Positions 1-9,949 of a DNA stretch of 64,000 nt are shown piece by piece. The notes under the pieces are model-generated. The model was not told the origin of the DNA. It searched no databases and worked only from the letters and a program-made list of their open reading frames with translations. Position numbers and translations under genes: made by a program. Each line of letters starts with the position of its first letter. Within the stretch, counting starts at the first letter, position 1. Source of the stretch: Cannabis sativa (taxonomy: Eukaryota; Streptophyta; Magnoliopsida; Rosales; Cannabaceae); the NCBI RefSeq assembly GCF_029168945.1, contig NC_083605.1, forward strand, positions 3,727,280 to 3,791,279, written 5' to 3'.

Positions 1-1746
1 ATTATTTGATTTATTATGAATTATTTGGTTTATTTGTTAAATTAATTATGAAAAATACTTAGATTACTCAGAAAAATCTAAATATATTTTATATGATTAG
101 TTATGAGATATAAACTATTTCAAAATTGGTAGATTCAAATTTCGGTTAATTTTGTATTTTTCATGAATTATTTGTGTTATTTATTAAATTAATTATGAAA
201 AATACTTAGGTTGCTCAGAAAAATCTAGATTTATTTTATATGATGGACTATGATATATAAACGGTTATAAAATTGGTAGATTGAATTTTCAGGCGATTAT
301 GTATTTTTCATGAATTATTGATGTTATTTCTTATTTTAATTATGAAAAATACCTAGGTTGCTTAGAAAATTCAAAGAAGATTAATTATGACTTATTACTG
401 ATTATAAAGTGTATTAGAAGAGTTAGATTCGGTTTTTAATTAATTTTGGTATTTTTCATGAATTTACTTAATTAATGCTTAAGTTAATTATGAAAAATAG
501 ATAAGTGTAGTTAAAATAGTAAAATGTATTTTTGAAATACCATTTACTGTCTATGATATCAAAAGGAATATGTTTTATTATTTATTGGTTGCTGTAGGTA
601 TTTATTATAATTATTGGTGATTAATTAACTATTTATTTGGACTTTAATAAGAATAAATAGTATTTTAGTAAATTTTACGTAAAAATGTGTTGTATGAATT
701 CATGTTTTACGTTAAGAATGTTTGTTTGAGTCCATGTAATATGTTTGTGTGAATCAAAATAATAAATGCTTATGTATGGTGTGTCATGCAAGTAAAATGG
801 ACCTATGTGTTACGTATTTTTACGTAGGTTTCTGTATGAGTTTAGAGATTCATACTTGAATGTATTTTGAGTGTATTACTGTGTTAATGAATGTCTAGGA
901 TCTTGTTCTCAACAAGGAAATTCGTTGAGGTGCTCGAGGTAGCAAGTGTGGTCTTAGCAACTGAGGTAAGAATAATGGACATCTGTACACAGGGTGTATG
1001 TTATGCATACAACTTGGGTTGGTTTGTTATTTAATTTGATAGTGTTGTGATTTCCTTATATTTTGTGAGCATCATTAGCACGAGAATAATATTAGGGTCT
1101 TGCTGCTTGTGTGAGCATAACACTTGCAGGTTATAACATTATCATGGGTGAGTACAACTTATGGTAATTAATTGCCCTGTTGGATGCCAAGTGTGAGAAT
1201 AACACAAGGCAGGGTAGGTTACCTCATGTCTGATCAACATGAGAGAATAGTTGATTATCGTATGTGAGTATAATGTGCGGTATGAGACTTGATGTGTGCA
1301 TGTGAGAACAACATGCGTTGTGGATATATTTATGGAATGTGAATTACTGTTGATTAATATAAAAGAGCAAATTATGTCAAGTAACTAGTTAGGAGGGTTA
1401 TGTCCTACATAGCTCTTCTTACTGGGCGTTAGCTCACGGGTACTCTGTGTGCAGGTAAGGGTAAGGCTAAGCAGTGAGAATGAAGAGCTCGAGGCGTGGA
1501 CCGCATGTTAGGGGGCTGGCACAGTATTTTGCTTTTAATGTTTTTAACTGCTAAACATTTTGGAACTATTATTTTGACTTAACTAGTTCTTATTTAAGTT
1601 TACAGTACTAAAAGTATTTTGTTTTAAACAATGAGATCTCATGCTTGGATATTTTTTCAATAAAGCAGTATTTGATTGTCTTTATCTTATTAAATTGTTT
1701 TATACGGACTATCCTATGTGACATCTCGGGAAATCGGGGTGTTACA
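1..1746 (+). repeat. LTR-like segment, left edge cut by window
   Basis: Non-coding segment that behaves like the downstream part of a long LTR. It ends in ...GGGGTGTTACA at 1746, and three bases later comes TGGTATCAGAGCC, the initiator-Met tRNA primer-binding site used by many plant LTR elements. It contains an internal 147-bp tandem array (separate entry) and an AATAAA-like signal near 1660. No ORF of note. The Ty3-type assignment is inferred from length and style only; no coding domain is visible. The 5' end lies outside the window. Confidence 0.55.
15..600 (+). repeat. Four-copy tandem repeat, period about 147 bp
   Basis: Copies of a unit beginning CATGAATTATTT and containing AATTATGAAAAATACTTAGG recur with starts near 16, 162, 309 and 457, spacing 146-148 bp. 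Copies 1 to 3 are close and copy 4 is diverged. Each unit also carries AAATTGGTAGATT-like and TTTTGTATTTTTCATG segments. The array sits inside the LTR-like segment. Confidence 0.75.
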
Positions 1747-1749
1747 ATA

Positions 1750-2251
1750 TGGTATCAGAGCCTTGACCCAGCCGGAAGTGTGGTCGACGAGGACGTCGAA
1801 CCCCGTAAGGGGGGGTGATTGTGACAGTCAGTAGTCCCGTGATCCGTAAGGGGAAACACCGGGTAAGTTGTGCAATCCCACACCGCCTGGGAAGGTCAAG
1901 TGGGATGATTCTGAGACTGTGTAGGTATGGGACTACACAGTTGAATAGAGCTTAAATGGATTGATTGGTACTACCTATGTCAACAAGGTGCATCTTGTTT
2001 TTCGGTAGCCCATCTCGAAAGAACTCCACAGTTAAGCGTGCTTGGCCTGGAGCAATTTCAAGGATGGGTGACCTCCTGGGAAGTTTTCCCAGGATGCGTG
2101 TGAGTGAGGACAAAACACGCTGAAAACACTCGTGTTGGTCTGTAGGGTCAGTCATCAATCCAGGAAGCAGCCAGAGTGGCGTATCCGTGTATAAGAGCCA
2201 TTATTCCGTGGGTGCAAGGACCCAATGGAGGCTTGAAGTGGGGACGTTACA
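1750..2251 (+). mobile_element. Cassandra-type TRIM: PBS, short internal region, PPT and 3' LTR
   Basis: A TRIM (terminal-repeat retrotransposon in miniature) of the Cassandra kind, non-autonomous and non-coding. The primer-binding site TGGTATCAGAGCC is at 1750-1762, a roughly 55-base internal segment follows, then a purine tract (AAGGGGGGG, ending near 1815), then an LTR from TGTGACAG at 1820 to CGTTACA at 2251 (432 bp). The LTR holds a 5S rRNA-like block, the hallmark of Cassandra. No matching Cassandra 5' LTR lies upstream. A different LTR abuts the PBS instead, so the element looks chimeric or recombined. A degenerate second copy is at 61.5 kb. Confidence 0.82.
2018..2084 (+). other. 5S rRNA-like block with pol III internal promoter inside the TRIM LTR
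   Basis: Contains AGTTAAGCGTGCTTGG (box A-like) and GGATGGGTGACCTCCTGG (intermediate element and box C-like) at 5S rRNA spacing. It lacks the first and last parts of a 5S gene, so it is not a functional rRNA gene. In Cassandra elements this block is a known LTR component. Confidence 0.85.
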
Positions 2252-2831
2252 ATGATGTTGATGAAACTGGTTTTTTTATAGCTGTTTTTAATGAAATAAT
2301 TAGTTTTTAACAAAAAAAAAAACAAATAGTAGTTTGAATAAAAAAAAAAACAAGTTTAATTTCTATAAAAAAAAATGAAAATATAAAAATGTACACTTAT
2401 TATATATATTAAGAGAGAAAAAATTAAAAAAATAAAGAGAGACACAAAGAGAAATTAGAAAAAAATAAAAAAGAAATATAGAGAGAGAAGAGAAAGAAAG
2501 AAAAAAAAAGTCAGCAACTGACTTAAAAAATAAAAAGAAAAAAGAGAGCCAAACTTGACTAAAAAATATATAAAATAATAATAATAATAATAATAAAAAG
2601 CTTTTTGAAGCTTTAATTAGTAAAAAACAGTAAAAAAAGAAAAAAAAAATATTAAGAAATGTATAAAAGTAAAAAATTTCTTGTCAAATTATAAATGTAA
2701 TGTTTGAAAAAAAATAGTATTTGGTGTAAATTTCCCAAATAGAAAGAAATCCTAAAATGTAAAATAAACTAAAAAAAAATAAAACTAATTAAGCTAGAAA
2801 CAAAAACATGAAATAAGGGTTTGGATAATAG
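2252..2831. other. AT-rich spacer, simple sequence only
   Basis: A-rich and purine-rich low-complexity DNA with an (ATA)n run near 2575-2595. I see no gene or element end here. Confidence 0.6.
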
Positions 2832-2930
2832 GTTTACAAAAATATGGCATATCAAATACCATAAAAAATTTTAAATGTGAAAAAATGCCATAGGAGAGTG
2901 GCAAACCTATAAAGGCCATATTTTTGTAAC
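2832..2930. repeat. Small inverted-repeat element, copy 1
   Basis: GTTTACAAAAATATGGC at 2832 is mirrored by GCCATATTTTTGTAAC at 2915-2930, giving a 99-bp element with about 16-bp terminal inverted repeats. The start of the interior, ATATCAAATACCATAAAAA, recurs in a related unit at 11.54 kb. It is a MITE-like element; the superfamily cannot be assigned from this alone. Confidence 0.55.
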
Positions 2931-2993
2931 TTTTTTATGAAATCGCATATATCATGTAATTTTCACTTTTTTTTTATATATATATATAATTAC

Positions 2994-3386
2994 CAGGGGT
3001 GTTCATTCAATCTAATTCGTACTATTTTACTCATAGTGTATTCTATCCGCACTAAGTGCGGATTTCATTTTTTTGGATCCAATCCAATCCGCACAATAGC
3101 TTAAATCCAATCCAATCCAATCCGCAAAGGTGCAGATTGGATTAGTTATTTTAGATTAGTTATTTTTTAATATTAAATTATTTAATATTTATAAAAAAAA
3201 ATATTTTTTTTTCACATAATTAGCAATAAAATAAAATAAATTATTATTATTTTATGTCTTCAACAAAAAATTAAAGTAAATAAAATAACAAATAACAAAT
3301 AACAAATTCAAAAAAAAGAAAAAAAAATTGAATGTATAAAAAATATATAATTTTATTTTACATTGTATTTAAAATATATATATATA
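2994..3386 (+). mobile_element. hAT-like element, left end only
   Basis: Starts CAGGGGTGTTCA and continues with repeated AATCCAATCCGCA motifs, the same family as the complete element at 20.54 kb. No right end is present. The Helitron at 3387 begins where the internal AT-rich part would continue, so the element is truncated or interrupted. Confidence 0.7.
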
Positions 3387-3589
3387 CTAGCAAAAAACTA
3401 CGTGCAAGGCACGTATACTAAATTTTATGCTAGGTTTTTTCTATGTTATTTGAAAATGAGATTATTGTTAAATACTGAATGCAATATATTAGTGTTTAAG
3501 AAAGCTTAATGATTTAAATATGTTCTTAAGTTAATCCAAAAATAAACTAAAAATATTATAGTGTTTAAGAAAGCTTAGTGTTTGCAATA

Positions 3590-5371
3590 TATTAGTATAT
3601 TTCATTAGTTGAGCAGCATTATACGAAATATTTTTTCCACAATATCTGCGAACATGACAGCAGATAGGCTCTTTGTATTGTCATCAAGTTCAACATATGC
3701 TATAGCACTGTAAAATGCATAATAAGATTGTTAGTATATTTTTTTTATTTTAACTTAATTTCAATAACATCATATGTTTTTTGTAATATACCGTGGTGTA
3801 GGAAATCCTTCTTGGCCGCATGTTGGCTTGTCACATATGATTTTTTCATCGCAATTGTATAAATCTATTTTTTTATAACATGCGTCACATGACATGTAAT
3901 AAAAATTATGGAGAGTATCAGTTATTTTTATTGCCGCCTCAATACAAAATTATTTTTTCTACATCCAAATCATATGGTGTTAATAATAGTAAGATATTGA
4001 AACGAAAGCTTTATAAAGTAAATATTATAGTAAGATATTGGATGTTAGTCACTATTTCGTGTAATCCAACAAAAGATTTTGGAGAAGATTCATATGTCAA
4101 GCAGTTTGCTATTGCGTTTTTAATTTCTGTTTCGTTACTCTCCGCCCTTAAAATAGAGTAAGTATTATTATAAATATAGTATACAAAAATTTAATTTTTT
4201 TTGTAAAATGTGTAGCTATAATAGTATGTGTATTTGATTTTATGAGTATTACCATTCCTTCAGTGCTTCTGCCTCTGGGAGTTGAGGATTGATTTTGAAG
4301 GTACTCGTGTCGCGTGACGATAGAGACAGCCCTAAATCAAAATGTATGTGTTAATTGAATTTTTGAATTTTTGCTTTTAAATATCAGTAGTTTAATCAAT
4401 GCAATAACCTCTCTTGGTTTGAACAATTAGTTTTGATCCCAATATTATGGGTCTGTCTTCGATTACTTCTGCTATTTGTAAGCATTCATCGTGGACTTTA
4501 TGCCCCCACATCGTCAAACATACTGGTTTGAAGCTACAACTTTGTAAAGAAAAAAAAATGTATTAGCATAAATTTTGTTAAATAGTATTTAATATATCGC
4601 AATAAAAATGAACACAAGGGTGTATTTATAGTGGTAGATTAAATGTATAGTTTACCTTTCATCAATTAAATATATCTCTTGAATTGTATGTAGTTCATAG
4701 GGAGTGTTGACTTCTTTTGGTGGGTTCATTTTAAGAGCAATAGCCAAAATATCTAATAAATTGAAATATTAAATAGTTAGTCAATGAGGAATATATATTT
4801 ATGAAAAATCAAATTGTAAATACCTATTGGTTTGTTGAATTCTTTAGGTGTATGCAGGTTGCTAAACAGAATGAAATCATAGTTTGGTGCTGATACCTGG
4901 TTGTCTTCTGTTTGGATTTCTTCGATTTCTGTTCTTGAGTTCACTGTCCAAGAATATTTGTAGTCTTGCTTTTTATAGAAAGGTGGGGCTGTTTTTTTTA
5001 CATAGGCGTTGCTGATGTAGTAAGTGTGGAACACTTCCAAAGTGTTTTCTCTAGCATCAATTTCAGTGCCAAATATTACTGCTTCAACATCATTACCCTG
5101 TGTTCATTTTTAAGGAAAAAAATATAATTTGTTGCAGCGTGTTTATAGTCGGAATTCGGAAAATATAGCATTTATTAGTAGAGTATTGACAATTTCAACG
5201 GTAAATAAACTAATTGTATACCTTTTTATCTGCTAACATAAGCTTTTGATATTTGAGTGGTGAACTCTTGCTTGTCCGCTTTTCAGATTTTTCTAACACT
5301 CTCATTTCAATCTTCTAACTTTCTGTAGTTGGAGTGATGTCCTTAATTATTGTTGTGTATATTGTAGCCAT
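3590..5371 (-). pseudogene. RPA1-like ssDNA-binding (OB-fold) pseudogene of the Helitron
   Basis: A decayed multi-exon gene related to the replication protein A large subunit, a type often carried by plant Helitrons. The first exon (ATG at 5371-5369 down to 5222) encodes MATIYTTIIKDITPTTES and then has an in-frame TAG at 5317-5315. The second exon (5097-4824) contains FGTEIDARENTLEVFHTYYI, followed by an NSRTEIEEI segment typical of the N-terminal OB fold. Later pieces near 4755-4657 and 4535-4405 show TMWGHKV. A zinc-ribbon-like segment near 3915-3800 reads MSCDACYKKIDLYNC and ICDKPTCG. A final piece near 3710-3610 has YVELDDNTKSLSAVMFADIV, then a likely frameshift. Splice-like GT and AG borders remain. 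The stop and frameshift argue against function. Confidence 0.85.
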
Positions 5372-8108
5372 TTATTCACCTGTTTTCAAATAAAACAATA
5401 GATAGACAAAATAAAAAATATAGTAATGACTACGTAATCAATAAAAAGAGTCATAAAATGTAATCAATATCTTATTAATTATAATAATGCTGATTATCAA
5501 TTAATATCTAAGATCAATAATTCAATTTTAAATCATTAATAATAACAATGACTAAATATCTAGAAAAATATATAGAGAATATATAAAGGATCACGTAAAG
5601 AAACATCAATTAAAATATAATGAAAGGGAAGTGAGAAGTAGATTTGGCTTAATTTTATTGGGCTAGAAGGGAACTAATTAAGGCTAAAGTTTCACATTAA
5701 TAAAAGAAACAAAAATTATAGAGATACATAAAAAAAAATTGATTAACAATTAATTAATTATAAAACAAAATATGTAGTGAATCAATAAATGTGAACTCAG
5801 ACTAAATAAATATGAAAACACAATTTAAGGTATTGTTATATTTAGTTTTTATTTTAGGTAATGTATTTCTTCAAAAAAAAAAAGGTAATGTATTTTTGTA
5901 AAACCAATACAATTTAAAGTATTGTATATTTGTAATACCAATACAATTTATACAAATTAGATAACCTTTTCTTTTTCTCTTCGAAAATAATAGGAAGAAG
6001 AAGAAGCAAATTAATGATTTTCCTTTCATTTATTTATTTTTTTTATACTTGTCTCTATAGAAGTCGTAATATGAACCGAGCTGTTAGTTTTGATATATAT
6101 ACCTGATCTTTCTATTCTATGGCATATTAAGATTTTTTTATTTTTTTGTTCTTTATTTATTTATTTTTTTGGGTTAAATATTTGAAAAATATTAAGTGTG
6201 AAAATATCTTGGTTTTTTTTAAAATTTAAAATTCATATTAGTTTTTTTTTTAATGTGATTTGAATAAGTGAAATATTTTATGATATTTGAATAGTGAGAC
6301 ACTATAGACTATTTTTTTTTTTTAGTTTTTAATATTAAAATATTGTGTTTATGATTAAATTTTTATATTTATATAAATATTATAATGTGAAATAATTTAA
6401 TAAATTAGTATAATAATAAAGAATATTTTTTTATTGTAAATTTTAGTACTGTGATTAGAATATAAGAAAAAATTAATGTTAAAATTTTATTTTTTTTAGT
6501 ATTATTTTGATACTATATTATTAGGTGCTAGTTTTTATTTTATGCTAGTTTTTTTCTATGTTATTTGAAAGTGATACAATTAAAAATTAAAGAAGTAATA
6601 TTATTAGTTATTAGGTGAGATTATTATTATGTGTATAGGAAGAAATCACAAATTAATTAATCTTATAATCTTAACTTTAATCAAATAAAGTTCTAAATAT
6701 ATGAACAATAAATAATCACATAAAAATAAAAAATAATTATTTGAATAAAGAATTCAATATACTTATATATATGAATCTCATTAATCAAAAATAATTATTC
6801 AATGTATGAACAATAATTTGTCACGCTATATGTTTCCTAATAAAGAAATTCACCTCCTTATATAGTCAAAAATAAATAATACATGTAATACATATCTTTG
6901 TAATAGAGTGAAACAAAACTTTAGTTACCCTAATCGAAAAAGGTTTAAGTGAACTAAATAATGACTAAGAAGATCTAAATTACAAAATGAAAATAACATG
7001 TCTATATGAGTATGATTTTTTTGCTATATGAGCATGATTGATCTAAGAGAAAAATAGATAAACCTATAAACATATAAATACACTTAATATTAATTTTGAC
7101 AAAGAAACAATTCAATTATAAACAATTCTAAATATCAGTTTGACAATTTCAACACACTAATTACTCATTAAATAACCATAATGTATACATCATGATAATT
7201 TTATTTTATTTGATATCAAATGATAGAGATTATTGAGGTTTTCAGCCATGGAAAACACACTATGATCAAAAAGTAATGCTCATTAATTGTATATTTCAAA
7301 GAAACCCAAATTTCTATGAATGTCCCTAATAAGATATAAACAATAAAGTTGTAAATTAAAAAAAAAAAGTAGCAAAATTTCAGTTAATATAAGAAATAGA
7401 ACAAATTGAAGATTTATACAATACTGGAATTTGAACTCTTAGAGATCATTAGCGAAGGGGCGAAACTCGTTAGATCCCCTAGTAGAACACTACCTTAATG
7501 GTCTGAACACAAAAATTGTAGAAATCAAAATATGAATAAATTAGCATCATCAAAATATGAGAGGAAGAAGAGAATCTATCCAATTATAGAGTGATTTGGA
7601 TTATCCAAATAAGGTTTTAAATCATTAGCCAATCCCGTTTCTTCTTAAATTATTCCCACAAAATAAACACCGTGAATATATATTTAAGTGCACATTTGTT
7701 TACCTTGGTATTGCTATTACAAGCTGTAACGTAGGCTAAAGATTTTCTTCACTTTAGTTAGATAAATACTGATGTTATTGTATACATACATGATTTACTA
7801 TCCAAAAGGTAGCACAAATCTCATGTACTGGTGCTCGTGCCCTGCTATTGTCGGGACACGTGTTTCTTGTGATCAAGTATTTCTTGATATCAAATAACTG
7901 CAGGTACTGACGATGATATTCCTCCATCAACTAAAAATTAAAGAAGTAAAAAAAACAATGAATTAACCTTTGTGTTTTCTTTTTAAATGAGTTGTGATTC
8001 TCGAATATTTAATATCAGTTCAAATATCAATTCAAATATTAATGTGATTTGTTTTATTATTATTTTATTATATATAAATAATATTTTATTAAATAAAAAT
8101 AAAAAGTT
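5372..8108. other. Helitron interior without a clear gene
   Basis: AT-rich DNA between the RPA-like pseudogene and the Helitron 5' end. Near 7440-7520 the minus strand contains GAGTTCAAATTCC after a GC-richer stretch, a weak tRNA B-box-like match that could be a SINE remnant. A 50-codon minus-strand frame starting MEEYHRQYL (about 7940 down to 7788) is of unknown origin and could be captured sequence or chance. Confidence 0.4.
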
Positions 8109-8182
8109 ACCCATGAATTTCTCATAAACCAAGAATTTCAGTTATATAGGCACACTTTATATAGAATAGATATAAGAATGGA

Positions 8183-9922
8183 TTGATGGCATGCAGTTAA
8201 GAAAATTAAGTCTGTGGGACTGTCTTTGCCCATCTATGCCATGCAGACCACCAAATTTTCTAACCGCCTTGTGAATAAGATTGATGGCATGATCCGCGAC
8301 TTCTGGTGGGGCTTTGAGAAAAGGGAACCATGGTCAGTACCTTAAAGCCTGGGATAAACTTTGCCTTCCCAAGTCTTTGGGAGGACTGGGCTTTCGGAAA
8401 TCAAAGGAAATGAACCTTGCCTTTTTGGCTAAGTGGGGGTGGAATTTATTGACTGGGAGTCAGTCGTTATGTTGTAAGATCCTGGAGGCTAAATACCTTA
8501 GGGGAAAGGATTTTCTTAACTGCATGTACAAAGATTCTGATTCCTGGTTTTGGAAGAACGTCGTAAAAGCCAGTGCAATCCTCCGAAAAGGGGCTTGCAA
8601 GAGGGTGGCTGATGGAAGGGACACTTGCATTTGGAGGGACCCCTGGATCCCTCACTTGAAAGGTTTCGTCCCAAAACCAAATAGAAGTGTAGTTACGGAT
8701 AATAATTGTGTGGCTGATCTCTTATCTCCTAGGGGTGGGTGGGATATTTATAAACTAAAAAGTCTTTTCGATCATGAGACTGTTTTAGCTATTCTGAAAG
8801 ATGGAACCCCCTGGAATTGGAAAGGACAGTTGGATATGGACGTTGGAGAGTAATGGACATTTCTCTTGTAAATCAGCATATCTGACTCAGGCTTTGGAGA
8901 GAGCACCCCTATGTAATGTCGCCCCAGCTCTTTGGAATAAACTTTGGAATAGTAACATAATGGAGCGTCATAAGATTCTTTGGTGGTGCATCCTCTCTCA
9001 AGCTTTTCCCGTTCGAGCATTGATTAAAAGTAGAGTTTAGATAGAGGATACTAGTTGTCTGTTTTGTGGTTTGGATGAGGAAACTTCTATGGAACATCTG
9101 TTTTTTATCTGTGATGTAGCGATGCACTTGTGGCGTTCTTCACCATGGGGAATCCTTCCTGTGTGTGATACTGGTATTCGAGTTTGGGATTGGGTGAAGT
9201 TCATTTGGAGCCTTAATAAAAGGGGCATCCGAGTTGAAGATGTCTTTCTTTATGCTTCCATTGTTGTTGACAATATATGGAGAATGCGTAATGAGGTGGT
9301 ACACAATAATAGTCATCCTGATATTGTAAAATGTATTGACCAAATTTGTGTTTCTTTTGCAGAGTCACATACTTCTCTCTTGCCTAGTCCTTCGCCGCCT
9401 GTGAAGGATTGCTGGACGTCTCCACCTCTGGATTGGATAAAATTGAATTGTGATGTTCGAGTGGGCTTGGAGAGTATGTGCATAGCTGTTGTAGTTAGGA
9501 ATCACCTTGGGAGGGTGATTTCCATTCACACGTCTCGATTAGATTTCTCGGAGGCTCTTTGTGGAGAAGCGACGACCTGTTGCTTGGCCGTGTCTGTTGC
9601 TTTGGATCTAAAGTATAAGTATGTTATTGTGGAGAGTGACTCGAGACTAGCAATCAACGCTCTCAATGGGAAGGCGTCCCATTGAGCCCTAGAGAACTAT
9701 GTCTCCTTTTGTACTAAGTCTTCTCCTTATTTTATTTGTTGTAATTTTTCGAATGTTAGTAGGAACTGTAACTATGCAGCCCACAATGTTGCTAAGTGGG
9801 CTTTCACCCACCAGGTGTATGGATCGATACCGATTAACTCTTTACCGGAGAACTTATTGTGTAACGACCATGATGTCTAGTTTTATTTAATATATATCTA
9901 CGCTTCTTTTTTTTAAAAAAAA
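8183..9922 (+). mobile_element. 5'-truncated LINE (non-LTR retrotransposon)
   Basis: Flanked by the direct duplication AAGAATGGA at 8174-8182 and 9923-9931, and ending in an A-run at 9915-9922, the signature of target-primed reverse transcription. Only the 3' part of the pol ORF remains, giving a 1.74-kb insert. It lies three bases plus the target duplication away from the Helitron 5' end at 8170, so it jumped in next to that terminus. Confidence 0.88.
8190..9880 (+). pseudogene. LINE ORF2 C-terminal part: RT thumb, zinc-binding and RNase H domains, broken
   Basis: Translation gives the end of a plant L1-type reverse transcriptase (LPIYAMQTTKFSNRLVNKID, then FWWGFEK), a frameshift near 8325, then KPSLGGLGFR-like text read here as LPKSLGGLGFRKSKEMNLAF. 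Next come CIWRDPWIP, a second frameshift near 8830, and the zf-RVT region (ILWWCILSQAFPVRALIKSR, then CLFCGLDEETSMEHLFFICD). The RNase H-like domain follows (VESDSRLAINALNG). Stops occur at 9038-9040 and 9684-9686; after the latter the same frame resumes with NYAAHNVAKWAF and ends at 9880. Several lesions show that it is dead. Confidence 0.9.
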
Positions 9923-9949
9923 AAGAATGGAATATACATGTGATCTATT

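Larger units (their letters stand above)
3387..8170 (-). mobile_element. Helitron carrying a decayed RPA-like gene
   Basis: On the minus strand the 5' end is TCTATTCTATATAAAGTGTG (8170 downward), preceded by host A. The 3' end is CTAG at 3390-3387, preceded by a hairpin formed by ACGTGCCTTGCACGT and followed by host T. A-T insertion, TC start, hairpin and CTRR end match the Helitron rules. The total is 4,784 bp with no target duplication, as expected. I found no Rep/helicase ORF; the only recognisable coding content is the RPA-like pseudogene. Related 5' ends lie at 15.57, 15.70 and 61.52 kb. Confidence 0.82.

Noticed and set aside
2018..2084. A real 5S rRNA gene
   Set aside because: Only the internal promoter part is present and it is embedded in a TRIM LTR.
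1952..2158. 68-residue minus-strand frame in the TRIM LTR
   Set aside because: It is a shadow of the non-coding LTR.
3880..4161. 93-residue plus-strand frame
   Set aside because: Antisense to the RPA-like pseudogene exons, which have clear family motifs.
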